This document shows, piece by piece, positions 9,401-18,114 of a stretch of DNA of 64,000 bases. Source of the DNA: Autumnicola musiva (GTDB lineage: Bacteria; Bacteroidota; Bacteroidia; Flavobacteriales; Flavobacteriaceae); the NCBI RefSeq assembly GCF_031846585.1, contig NZ_JAVRHK010000002.1, forward strand, positions 464,287 to 528,286. The letters run 5' to 3'. The notes under the pieces are model-generated. The model ran no database searches, had not been told where the DNA came from, and worked only from the letters and a program-made list of their open reading frames with translations. The stretch's first letter is position 1; each line of letters starts with the position of its first letter. The translations under genes and the position numbers were made by a program.

Positions 9401-10930
9401 ATGAAATTATTTAACAGGCTGGGAAATCAATACCTGAAAAGGAGATTGCGGGAAGTGGATGAGATGAAGGAAAATCCATTAAAAATTCAGGAAAGGGTTC
9501 TTAGGGACTTGCTGAAAAAAGGGGAGAATACAGCTTATGGTAAAAAATACCTGTTTTCATCCATTTCCGGTCTTGATGATTTCAGGGAAAAAGTTCCGGT
9601 GGTAAATTACAGTGATTTAACCCCTTTTATAGAGCGGGCGGTGCAGGGTGAAAAAAATGTGCTTTGGCCGGGCGTGATCAAAAATTTTGCCAAATCGTCT
9701 GGTACAACAGAAAGCAGGAGTAAACTTATTCCTGTTTCTATGGAAGGATTACGTAATTGCCATTATCTTGGAGGAAGAGATATGCTGGCGATTTATCTTC
9801 GAAATAACCCGGATTCCCAATTGCTTAGTGGAAAAAACCTTTCCATAGGTGGAAGCCAGGAAGGGAATCCCTATAGCGGGAAAAATAACTTCTATACAGG
9901 TAATATTTCTGCCATTGTAATGAAAAATCTCCCCTTCTGGGCACAGCTTGGGAGAACACCCGGATTACAGGTTGCCCTTATGAATGACTGGGAGAAAAAA
10001 ATGAAAGCAATATCAGAAGTCACTTCCCGTCAAAAAATAACCAGCCTTGCAGGTTCTCCCATGTGGATGCTGCTTTTAATTCAGCATATTCAGAAAGAGC
10101 AACAGATTGAAAATATAAAGGAAGTATGGCCGCACCTGGAAGTGTTTTTTCATGGGTCGGTTTCTTTTGGTCCTTATAAACCACTTTTCGAAGAACTTGA
10201 TAAAGCAGGATCACTGCGTTACCAGGAAATTTATAATGCAACTGAAGGATTTTTCGGAATCCAGGAGTTGGTACATGACACTTCAATGTTGCTCATGCTT
10301 AATTATGGCATATTCTATGAATTTCTTCCCGAGGAAAATTATGAGGATGATTTTCCTGAAACGGTTTCACTTAGTGAAGTTAAAACAGGCAAAAGGTATT
10401 CCCTGGTAATTTCCACAAATTCCGGTTTATGGCGATACAAAATAGGTGATAGTATTAAATTTACTTCAGTAGATCCTTTCCGTTTTAAAATTATGGGGCG
10501 TACCAAACATTGTCTTAATGTTTTTGGTGAAGATTTATTTGCAGAACAGGGGGAGGAAGCTCTTTCAAAAAGTTGTAAAAGAACCGGTGCCCTTATGCAA
10601 AATTTTACGGTGGCACCTTTTTTCTACAGTCAGGGGGAAAAAGGATATCATGAATGGGTGATTGAATTTAAAAAAGCTCCCGCTAATCCTGAAAGATTTG
10701 CAGCGATATTGGATGAAGAACTCTGCCAGTTGAACGAAGACTATCGTGAAAAAAGAAAGGCCGATACGGCTATTCACAGGCCGGTGGTGAGACAGGTGCC
10801 CGAGGGTACATTTTATCAATGGCTAAAGAGTAAAGAAAAATTGGGAGGACAGCATAAAATTCCCGTTATGTCCAATGATCGTAAATTTGTAGAAGAAATT
10901 CTTTGCTCTTTAAAAACAGTATCCAGATAA
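9401..10930 (+). CDS. GH3 auxin-responsive promoter family protein (acyl-adenylate-forming enzyme)
   Basis: 509 aa, the usual length for bacterial GH3-family proteins. These belong to the ANL superfamily and in plants conjugate amino acids to auxin or jasmonate through an acyl-adenylate. The ATP-phosphate loop SSGTTESRSKLIP is visible near residue 105. An adenylate-contacting segment (YNATEGFFG) lies near 290, and GLWRYKIGDSIKF with MGRTKHCLNVFGEDL lies in the hinge and C-terminal part. Bacterial members have no agreed substrate. The name refers to the plant family and not to glycoside hydrolase family 3. There is no signal peptide. It appears to be monocistronic, with terminator-like structures 155 to 270 bases downstream. 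Confidence 0.85.
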   Translation: MKLFNRLGNQYLKRRLREVDEMKENPLKIQERVLRDLLKKGENTAYGKKYLFSSISGLDDFREKVPVVNYSDLTPFIERAVQGEKNVLWPGVIKNFAKSSGTTESRSKLIPVSMEGLRNCHYLGGRDMLAIYLRNNPDSQLLSGKNLSIGGSQEGNPYSGKNNFYTGNISAIVMKNLPFWAQLGRTPGLQVALMNDWEKKMKAISEVTSRQKITSLAGSPMWMLLLIQHIQKEQQIENIKEVWPHLEVFFHGSVSFGPYKPLFEELDKAGSLRYQEIYNATEGFFGIQELVHDTSMLLMLNYGIFYEFLPEENYEDDFPETVSLSEVKTGKRYSLVISTNSGLWRYKIGDSIKFTSVDPFRFKIMGRTKHCLNVFGEDLFAEQGEEALSKSCKRTGALMQNFTVAPFFYSQGEKGYHEWVIEFKKAPANPERFAAILDEELCQLNEDYREKRKADTAIHRPVVRQVPEGTFYQWLKSKEKLGGQHKIPVMSNDRKFVEEILCSLKTVSR

Positions 10931-11083
10931 TTTTTTGGAATTTAATTTGGTACTTTAATACCTTTTCGCAGCCTTATGAACCAAAATTATCCTGGTTTAT
11001 CCTGAGCTTGTTTAAGAAAATTTAAATTATTTTTTGGTTATAACGGCCATAAATCCAGTAGTTTATTACCTGTAAAAAAGATT

Positions 11084-11101
11084 ATTACGGAAAACCGTAA
11101 T
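11084..11101 (+). terminator. Short hairpin followed by T-rich stretch
   Basis: A perfect 7-bp inverted repeat, ATTACGG / CCGTAAT with an AAAA loop, is followed by TATTCTTTT. It lies 153 bases after the stop of the acyl-adenylase homologue and fits a weak intrinsic terminator of that plus-strand gene. Confidence 0.45.
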
Positions 11102-11141
11102 TATTCTTTTGTCTAATCTCCTAATTTTGAATTATAATCGG

Positions 11142-11209
11142 ATGCCGGATATTGAAAATACTTCACTGAGTAGGGTCGGTTGAAGTCTTAGATTCCGGCA
11201 TTCTTTTTA
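11142..11209 (+). terminator. Nested-stem structured element with T tail
   Basis: An outer stem pairs ATGCCGGA (11142-11149) with TCCGGCAT (11194-11201). An inner stem pairs ACTTCA (11159-11165 region) with TGAAGT about 15 bases later. The 3' arm is followed by TCTTTTTAT. The nested arrangement plus a U-rich tail resembles a terminator with an elaborated apical domain or a small structured RNA. It lies between convergent genes and could stop transcription from the plus strand. Confidence 0.4.
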
Positions 11210-11263
11210 TACCGGACTGAACTGTTCAAAACCTGCTACAAAAGCAATTAATACATTGTATTT

Positions 11264-11521
11264 CTAATATTCCAGAGTTTGATTAGATGAAAATAAATTC
11301 TGTTCCTCAATTATTTCTTTTACTATTACCTTATTGGCGTAGGAAGTAGCCGTGAAATTTTCCCAGGCATCAAGACCTATATCTGAAGCCTGTTTAACCT
11401 CTTTCTTTATTTGAAGCACATTATGGGTTTTCAGGATCATCTGCTTTAAAGAAGGGTTCAGGGAACGAAACATTTTGGTTGAGGCAATATGTTCCTTTTT
11501 AATATTTTCTGCTATTACCAT
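11264..11521 (-). CDS. Hypothetical small protein
   Basis: 85 aa, Lys/Glu-rich and without a membrane segment or signal peptide. I do not recognise a family. It occupies an otherwise empty 860-bp interval between the adenylase homologue and the M16 peptidase. The composition (balanced charge, a predicted helical central part, no long low-complexity run) is compatible with a real small cytosolic protein. A four-codon ATG...TAA mini-frame overlaps its start codon as TAATG on the minus strand. No conserved neighbour supports a function, so it may also be a chance ORF. Confidence 0.4.
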   Translation of the reverse strand: MVIAENIKKEHIASTKMFRSLNPSLKQMILKTHNVLQIKKEVKQASDIGLDAWENFTATSYANKVIVKEIIEEQNLFSSNQTLEY

Positions 11522-11644
11522 TACGGGGGTTTCATTTTAAAAGTCAAAGCCGCAAATGTAAAATCTTTGTGTACAGAGAAATTAAAAAAAAATGACTATT
11601 TGTTAACAGATTAATCATACCGAAAGAAAGTATGAGAATAAGAA

Positions 11645-11777
11645 AAAAGAGGCTGCCCGCAAACTAAATTCAAAGTGCCATCTTAACCCAGGTTCGAAAA
11701 ATAATAATCTTAAAGTTAATTTTTCACTGGGATCATATTGATGACATAGACAGAAATAGTCTTAGGTAGCCTCTTTT
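11645..11777 (-). terminator. Long-range 13-bp inverted repeat downstream of the M16 gene
   Basis: AAAAGAGGCTGCC at 11645-11657 pairs with GGTAGCCTCTTTT at 11765-11777 (one mismatch, tolerated as G-U in RNA), separated by 107 bases. Read on the minus strand it begins 20 bases after the peptidase stop, and its 3' arm runs into TTTTTTCTTATTC. This fits a Rho-independent terminator with a large apical region. A MITE-like remnant is the main alternative. Confidence 0.4.
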
Positions 11778-11796
11778 ATTTAAATAACTGAATTAA

Positions 11797-14667
11797 TTAC
11801 AGTTTAACATCAGAAAGTTTAACCTCTTCGCCCTCTTTATTTAGTAATTTAACTTCATCAAAACCAATCTCTCTAAATTGCTGGAATTGTGTGGAAGCAT
11901 CTCCTACAACAAGATACGCCATTTTAGACTCATCCAGATATTTGTTGGCGAGCTCTTTATGCTGTTCCAAAGTCATACCTCCAATAATTTCTTCCTCATT
12001 TTCAATATATTTTGGATCCAGGTCATACGCACTCATTTCCTGAAGCATACCCAATAATGAACCTTGTGTCTCAAATCTACGGGCATTGGATTTAATAAGG
12101 GCATTTTTGGTGAATTCCAGGTCTTCTTTAGTGATCCCGTCTTTATATTTGGCAATTTCATCCCTGAATATTTCTACAGATTCTCCGGTAGTATTTGTTC
12201 TCACGCTGGAGGAAGCAGTAAAAGTTCCGGGAATTTTAGTTCCGCTAAAGCCAGATCTTGCACCATAAGTATATCCTTTTTCTTCACGTAAAATCAGGTT
12301 CACATTTCCAGAGAAAGAACCTCCCAATTTATAGTTCATCACTTCAGCAGGGAAAAAGTCTTCATCTGTGCGTGGTATGGCTATATAACCAATATTGATA
12401 ACCGATTGTTTTGCATTAGGCACATCAACAAAATATAAAGAAGCCTTATCACGTTCGTTCTTGATTTCAAATTCCGGGATAGTTACTTCTTTGGCTTTCC
12501 AGTTTTCTTTAAGGCCTTCTACAGCTGCCAAAGCTTCAGATTCGGATACATCTCCAACTACATGAAAACGCGCTACGCTTGGTGAAAAATATTGATTATA
12601 GTGATTCTTCAAATCTTCCATGGTAATTTCCTGCACAGATTCTACAGTTCCCAAAGTGGGGTAGGCCAAAGGATGATTTTCCCCGTAGAGCACTTTATCA
12701 TAAACACGATCTGCTATAGCATTAGGATCGGCATCGGATCTTTTTATGCTGTTAATGGTGCTTGTTTTAATTCGGGCAAGTTCTTCCTCATCCCATCGTG
12801 GTTCCATAAGAATCTCCTGAACCAAATTCATGGTTTTGTTGAAGTTACGCGCTAAAGTATTTCCCCGAATCACTATAGATTCATCGGTGGTATACATATA
12901 GATATTAGCGCCAAGCAAATCAATTTCTTCTTCAAGTTCTGCAGGTGTTTTATTGGCAGTCCCTTCCATCATAATATCGGTCATGAGGTTAGCTACTCCA
13001 TTTTTATCCAGATCGTCCAGTAAATGGCCACCGTCTATTACCATGCTGAAATTTACCAGCGGAAGTTCATTTTGTTCAATCCCATATACTTCCATCTGAT
13101 TGTCCAATTCCACTGTCCAGGATTCCGGTATACTAAGCTGGGGTGTTTCTCCCATTTCAGGCTGAACCGAACGATCAAATTCAGAAGGGGTTTTCTTGAT
13201 TTCCTGTTGGTTCTCTGCTATTTCGGTTTTTACATTTTCAGTAATTTCTTCTTCAACAACTTCGGCTTTTTCAGAATTTTCAGCAATAAGGTCCATTTCA
13301 TCTTTGGGTACAAAGCTGGTGAGGATAAAAGGTTTGTCCTTTATATATTTATTATAAACCCTCATCACATCTTCCTTTGTAACTGCTTTAATATTTTCTA
13401 TATCTTTTTCAATATATCCGGGATTTCCCGTAAACACATCGTACTGGGCCAACTGAAAAGATTTGCCAAGTACGCTACTTATTCCGTTATAAAAATCGGT
13501 TTCCTGTCCTGCTTTTATGCGTTCAATATCACGCTCTGTAACACCTTCTTTTTCAAATAGTGCGAAAGCTTCCTCAATTCCTGCTTCAACGCTGTCAAGA
13601 TCTACGCCGGCATTCGCGGTAACCGAAATGCGGAATTTTCCGGCAATCTGATCAGCACCGTTAAAAGCATAAGGCTGGGAAGTCAGTTCTTTTTCTTTTA
13701 CGAGTACTTCATATAAGGGAGATTCTTTTCCGTCTGAAAGCACTTCACCCAAAAAATCCAAAGCATAAGCATCTTTGTTGTACTGTTCTACCGCAGGCCA
13801 CACCATGTTAAGCTGTGGTGCTGTGGCAAAATTGTCCTCGTGGTACAATCGCTTTGTTTCATCAAGTAATACCGTTTGTGTCTGAAGAGGTTCTACTTCC
13901 TGCCGTTTTTTGATTTCTCCAAAATACTTTTCAATCATTTTCCTGGTATTGGACTCATCAAAATCTCCGGCGATTACTAAGGTAGCATTGTTAGGGCCAT
14001 AAAATTTATCGTAAAATTCCTTTACATCTTCTACGGTTGCACTTTGCAGATCTTCCAATTCACCAATTACCTGCCAGCTATATGGGTGCCCGTCCGGATA
14101 AAGATTTTTATCAATCACCCAGTTAGTGTGGCCGTAAGGATTATTGTCCACCCGCTGGCGCTTTTCATTTTGAACCACTTCCTGCTGGTTTGCAAAAGCA
14201 GATTCGGTAACGGTATTGATAAGATAACCCATACGGTCAGATTCCAGCCACATCACCATCTCCAAAGCATTCTTTGGAACCACTTCGTAATAAACGGTTC
14301 CATCCTGCCATGTACCGCCGTTTAGAGTTCCACCGGCATCCTGAATTTTTTTAAAGAACTGATCCTGCGGAACGTTTTCCGATTCCTGGAACAACATATG
14401 TTCAAAAAGGTGGGCAAAACCCGTACGTCCTTTTTTCTCACGGTTAGACCCCACTCCGTACTGAATGGCGACAGAAACAATAGGATCTGATTTGTCCTGA
14501 TGAAGGACTACGTTGAGCCCGTTATCCAGCTCGTACTTTTCGTAATCGATTGATAAACTTGCATCTGCGGTTTTACTTTCATTTTCCCCGTTGTTTTTAC
14601 AGGAAAAGAATCCCATCAGAAGCAATGACAGCATGAATACCATCGGTTTAAAATTGATGTTTGTCAT
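11797..14667 (-). CDS. M16 (pitrilysin-family) zinc metalloprotease lipoprotein
   Basis: 956 aa, the full two-repeat length. The N-terminus is a lipoprotein signal (hydrophobic run, then FFSCKN with Cys23 as probable lipid anchor), so the protein sits in the cell envelope. The first M16 domain carries the inverse zinc motif HLFEH (His86, Glu89, His90), followed by the NEKRQR segment that supplies the downstream glutamate ligand. A Lys/Glu-rich linker near 455-500 joins a second M16 repeat (from about 510) that lacks the HxxEH motif, as is normal for the inactive half. It probably degrades peptides in the periplasm or at the surface. It is monocistronic. Confidence 0.92.
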   Translation of the reverse strand: MTNINFKPMVFMLSLLLMGFFSCKNNGENESKTADASLSIDYEKYELDNGLNVVLHQDKSDPIVSVAIQYGVGSNREKKGRTGFAHLFEHMLFQESENVPQDQFFKKIQDAGGTLNGGTWQDGTVYYEVVPKNALEMVMWLESDRMGYLINTVTESAFANQQEVVQNEKRQRVDNNPYGHTNWVIDKNLYPDGHPYSWQVIGELEDLQSATVEDVKEFYDKFYGPNNATLVIAGDFDESNTRKMIEKYFGEIKKRQEVEPLQTQTVLLDETKRLYHEDNFATAPQLNMVWPAVEQYNKDAYALDFLGEVLSDGKESPLYEVLVKEKELTSQPYAFNGADQIAGKFRISVTANAGVDLDSVEAGIEEAFALFEKEGVTERDIERIKAGQETDFYNGISSVLGKSFQLAQYDVFTGNPGYIEKDIENIKAVTKEDVMRVYNKYIKDKPFILTSFVPKDEMDLIAENSEKAEVVEEEITENVKTEIAENQQEIKKTPSEFDRSVQPEMGETPQLSIPESWTVELDNQMEVYGIEQNELPLVNFSMVIDGGHLLDDLDKNGVANLMTDIMMEGTANKTPAELEEEIDLLGANIYMYTTDESIVIRGNTLARNFNKTMNLVQEILMEPRWDEEELARIKTSTINSIKRSDADPNAIADRVYDKVLYGENHPLAYPTLGTVESVQEITMEDLKNHYNQYFSPSVARFHVVGDVSESEALAAVEGLKENWKAKEVTIPEFEIKNERDKASLYFVDVPNAKQSVINIGYIAIPRTDEDFFPAEVMNYKLGGSFSGNVNLILREEKGYTYGARSGFSGTKIPGTFTASSSVRTNTTGESVEIFRDEIAKYKDGITKEDLEFTKNALIKSNARRFETQGSLLGMLQEMSAYDLDPKYIENEEEIIGGMTLEQHKELANKYLDESKMAYLVVGDASTQFQQFREIGFDEVKLLNKEGEEVKLSDVKL

Positions 14668-15054
14668 GGAATTAAGTTTTAGTTAAAATATTAATCAATA
14701 TAAAGAATTGCATAATAGGAACTTGGATAAATTTTGGATTAAATAGATAAAATTAAAGGAATGTTTTTGAAATATTTCTTTCTGTATCTGCTATATTACC
14801 CTGGAAATTCTGCGCTAACACCTGATAAAATTGAAGCTGGTAAAGATAGGAAGAAGGCTATTCTTATCTATGTTATCATCCTTTTAAACTGTTCATCTCT
14901 AATATCCTGAATTTTATATTCAATTACTAAGACATGAAACAGAACGATATGATAAAAATCACCTTTCCTCAACATGTATTGAAGTAAATCTGGGATCTTC
15001 CAAAGAAGAAATTAATTCTTCCTTATCTTGAAAAAAATCTTTTAACTTCTTATG
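14668..15054. other. Intergenic stretch without recognisable gene
   Basis: About 390 bases of AT-rich sequence between the M16 peptidase start and the phosphorylase relic. It should contain the minus-strand promoter of the peptidase. Translation in all frames gives only short pieces that I cannot assign. Part may be eroded upstream coding sequence of the adjacent phosphorylase relic. Confidence 0.4.
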
Positions 15055-15415
15055 TCACCACTAATAGAGAAACAGGCATTGGGCATAGAAATTAATGATT
15101 TACTATAGTTAGGATATGGAACAGGTTTAGATAAATTGGGGCTGGCAAGGCTGCCTGTTATGAATAAAACGTACAATTAAGAAATGCTTTAGACATTATG
15201 GTTTCGGGAAAATTTCTGATGGAGACACAGAATTGTTTAGGCCAATTAATAAGAATCTCCTGCAGCAGGATCCATACCTGTTATTGAAGAATTACCAGTC
15301 TTATCTTGATTATCAGGAACAACTTCATAAATTGTGGAGTAATAAAGAAGAATGGACACGAAAATCGATTCTTAATATTGCGGGAAGAGAAAATTTTCTC
15401 CCACCATTCTCTTGA
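15055..15415 (+). pseudogene. Glycogen/starch phosphorylase relic (GT35), internally deleted
   Basis: Two pieces of one family are recognisable. At 15055-15175 the frame reads ALGIEINDLL, a stop, then LGYGTGLDKLGLARL, which matches the phosphorylase segment usually written LGLDLEELLE...DAGLGNGGLGRLAA. At about 15185-15397 it reads GKFSDGDTELFRPI (after one frameshift), then DPYLLLKNYQSYLDYQEQLHKLW and EWTRKSILNIAGRENF, close to the conserved C-terminus. Some 600 codons that normally separate these parts are missing. The end abuts an IS1182-type relic on the opposite strand. The gene is certainly dead. The family call rests on several short motifs in the right order. Confidence 0.6.
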
Positions 15416-15600
15416 AAAAGACCACCGCATAGATACTTGTCTATCCACTTCTCCATAAAGCTTTTGAGTGATTGGATAAAGCAACTCCAGGTTCAGGGCT
15501 TCTTTTAAACGTCTGTAGAAATTTTCTTTTGGAATCTGGTCACTTACTGGTCACTTAACCGGAAGGAAGTGAAGAGTTTCCTGGTAATTTTTCTTACACG
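15395..15600 (-). mobile_element. IS1182-family transposase N-terminal remnant
   Basis: On the minus strand, combining frames gives KNYQE(K)LF, then VSDQIPKENFYRRLKEALNLELLYPITQKLYG, then after a frameshift TSIYAVVFFKRMVGE. This matches the N-terminal (DUF772-type) part of Bacteroidota IS1182 transposases, whose canonical text is SIDPVVFFKLMLVGYLEN. At least two frameshifts and an 11-base tandem duplication (GTGACCAGTAA) are present. The DDE catalytic part is missing. The remnant starts at the broken end of the phosphorylase relic, so it probably truncated that gene. Confidence 0.6.
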
Positions 15601-15857
15601 ACCCCTGTTATTTTTCTATTTACACACCTTATGAGATAGTCCTTCTTAAAAATAAATTTAAGGTAAGTTATAGGATTATACCTTTCCTTTTTCCTTGTTG
15701 GGTGCATTATATCTTTTCAGTAAAGCACGTCCCGATTTAGATCGGAGTACAGTTTTCAGAACTTGGTTTCTAACCACGCGACACCAGAGAACTCTTTTCA
15801 TCTATCGATTCGCGTATCGTTTGATCTGTTGAGAACCTTTGCCTTAAAATAAACGGC

Positions 15858-16345
15858 CTATCTTGATTTCTTCCCGGTCTTTATATTTTCCAAAGGAGTG
15901 GATTCAGTCATGATGGCCACATTTCGTTTTCCGGCAGCTCTCCGGGCAAGTATCCCTTTATCCTGTTCTACTTCAGATGATTCCACAGTAAAGTAGCCCT
16001 CGTCCATCTCGATCATCCCTTCTAAGTATAGCGGGCGTCCCTGTTACCCATTTTTTTCGTATTTTGTGCACCATCGCCCAGACCGGTTCATATCTTTTTA
16101 GGCCCAGCTGGGTCTGAATCTCTTTGCTGAAAAATCCTTTTTTAGTGGCACTCATCAAAAACATGGTTTTGTACCAAGTCAAAAAAGATAGTTTTGAACT
16201 TTTCATGATGGTCCCGCTGCGAAGGGATATCCTACTCCTGCATTGTTTGCACTCGTAGCTCCACCTGCTTTTGATCCAAAAGTGTTCCTTGGCTCTCACA
16301 TTTGCAAACAACACTCTGCTTATCCCACTGCTCCTTAAAAATAAT
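15858..16345 (-). mobile_element. IS1595-family (ISXO2-like) transposase remnant
   Basis: A minus-strand frame starting near 16314 reads EHFWIKSRWSYECKQC, then SLRSGTIMKSSKLSF, then TKKGFFSKEIQTQLGLKRYEPVWAMVHKIR. This is the zinc-ribbon and helical N-terminus of IS1595 transposases. Upstream, out of frame, FKEQWDKQSVVCK supplies the start of the ribbon. Downstream, after a frameshift near 15990, the frame reads MDEGYFTVESSEVEQDKG...AAGKRNVAIM, the first catalytic aspartate region of the ISXO2-like DDE domain, and then a stop at 15858. The remainder of the catalytic domain is not recognisable. The element is inactive. Confidence 0.75.
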
Positions 16346-16420
16346 AAAAGATAAGTTTAGCTTGTGATAAATCTTACAAATTTTCAGGTATTAGTGAGAT
16401 CGCGGCTAAAAGCTTTCAAG

Positions 16421-17779
16421 CTAATGATTAACCAAATTATCCTTTTCAATATCTTTATTGGACATTATTAAATTATGATTAATATAATTTCCGACAGCTT
16501 TTCCTTGTTCTAAACCAACCTCAATTGCTGCTCTATAATGAATACCACCATATAAACGACTATTTGCAGCTTCTAACGATGCATGGAAAAAAGAGTGAAA
16601 GGATCTAACAGGTAAGCCGTATTCTATTTCTGTATCATCATCAAATTCAAAATTATCACCAAATATTTCGGTAAGAACGGTAGCTGCCGAACCTGATATT
16701 ACAGAATGTCCACTGGTATATTCCGGAAAAGGTGGAGTTTGAAGAACAGATTTCCAATCTTCATTTATAAATTTATTAATTAAGGTTTCTGGTCTTACCA
16801 GATTGCTTCTATATTTTTCATCCCAACAACTAATAAAACCGTCAGCAATCGCAATAGAGGTTTTGGTATACGTGTAAATCGATTTGCCCATATCAGCCCC
16901 TGTTTTCTCACATGCTATTTGGGTGATACCAATCCAATGTCCGCCTGGAGTAATTTTTTTCGTGGCAAACATCAAATGGCCTTTATTAACAGAAACATAA
17001 GGATTGCAATCCCAGAACTTAGCAATAGCCATTTTTTCATCTTTATTTTCACTTTTTCCCATTTCATTTCGCACTTCGTATACTTCCATTAATTGCTTGT
17101 GAAATATACTACCTGGTTCCATTGAAAATTCCGGCGGAGGAATTGGTTTAAATTGATTGGAAGAGTCAAGAACGAAAGGACGTATCTTATGCCAATTTGG
17201 TTCTATTCCATCCATATAAGCCGGTGGAGTTGGTTTCCATCTACTTACATCGTCGGTTTGCACAACAAATTTAGGCATAGTTCTGGTTTCTTTGTAATTG
17301 TCCCGTTGCATCCAATCTTTAATGTGATTGGCTATAATCAACCCGTAAGCTTCCGAAACAGTGAAAACTTCTTCATTTTTATCTTTCCAGGATTGAAATA
17401 AGCTATCTCTTTTTTGAATTAATATATCTTCGGAAAAAACTAAACTTCGACCTATTTCATAGAAAGCTACCAATGCTGCAATACTCGGATCAATCACCTT
17501 GGAATCAGGTTGAGGCGGAGCGGTTAGACCATTCAATTGTTTTTCTAAACTTACATAATCTGAATTAAATTGAGCTATAACTTCATAAGCGGCAATGTTG
17601 GAGTATGCATAAATTCGACTAGCTACTGGTGGCGAAAAAATATCATATACCATAGTTTTAGTAAGATATTCATTAGCCTCATGAAGAGATTTTGATTTAA
17701 CATCTATTGTACTTTCAGTCTTTTTACAAGAACTGAAAAAAGAAACCAGAACGAGAAGTAAATTAAATCTTTTTAACAT
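16421..17779 (-). CDS. Vanadium-dependent haloperoxidase/PAP2-like lipoprotein
   Basis: The frame is open from 17884, but the ATG at 17779 is preferred because it opens a lipoprotein signal (MLKRFNLLLVLVSFFSSCKK), giving about 452 aa. The C-terminal half has the acid phosphatase/vanadium haloperoxidase signature in order: the RPETLINKF region, YTSGHSVISGSAATVL with the SGH core, and SRLYGGIHYRAA carrying the histidine expected to bind vanadate or be phosphorylated. Bacteroidota homologues are usually annotated as vanadium-dependent haloperoxidase or phosphatase PAP2 family. Halogenation activity is unproven. It is intact although both flanks are pseudogenes. Confidence 0.8.
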   Translation of the reverse strand: MLKRFNLLLVLVSFFSSCKKTESTIDVKSKSLHEANEYLTKTMVYDIFSPPVASRIYAYSNIAAYEVIAQFNSDYVSLEKQLNGLTAPPQPDSKVIDPSIAALVAFYEIGRSLVFSEDILIQKRDSLFQSWKDKNEEVFTVSEAYGLIIANHIKDWMQRDNYKETRTMPKFVVQTDDVSRWKPTPPAYMDGIEPNWHKIRPFVLDSSNQFKPIPPPEFSMEPGSIFHKQLMEVYEVRNEMGKSENKDEKMAIAKFWDCNPYVSVNKGHLMFATKKITPGGHWIGITQIACEKTGADMGKSIYTYTKTSIAIADGFISCWDEKYRSNLVRPETLINKFINEDWKSVLQTPPFPEYTSGHSVISGSAATVLTEIFGDNFEFDDDTEIEYGLPVRSFHSFFHASLEAANSRLYGGIHYRAAIEVGLEQGKAVGNYINHNLIMSNKDIEKDNLVNH

Positions 17780-18114
17780 TCTAAAAAGTAATAAATTAAT
17801 TAGTAGTAGACTACGAATCGGAATATATAGCTGGATTGCTATTAGAAATGAAAAGGCATAGATATATAAACAAAATTTTAACAAAATTACAAAAATTTAT
17901 ATAATTTAAGAAATTTAAACGGTACTGTATGTGACACAAATTGTTCGACTGTGGGATATTAAGATCAACTAGGTCTAAGTAATTCTTTATAATTTGCTTT
18001 TGGAAAAGTTTTGCTTTTAGAATATCACCTGCCTGGCTATAGCTATTCTTAATTTTTCCGGAACATTATAAATCCCATCACTCCTTAATTAAATTACATA
18101 ACGATAAAATTATC

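Noticed and set aside
13024..13560. 178-aa plus-strand ORF
   Set aside because: It lies entirely antisense to the M16 peptidase and has a low-complexity Phe/Ile-rich translation typical of a shadow frame.
15281..15484. A 67-aa minus-strand ORF as an independent gene
   Set aside because: Its N-terminal part is the IS1182 transposase segment read across a frameshift, and the rest is antisense to the phosphorylase relic.
17780..17884. The longer N-terminus of the haloperoxidase-like ORF
   Set aside because: The extra 35 residues precede a good lipoprotein signal that starts at 17779, so they are unlikely to be translated.
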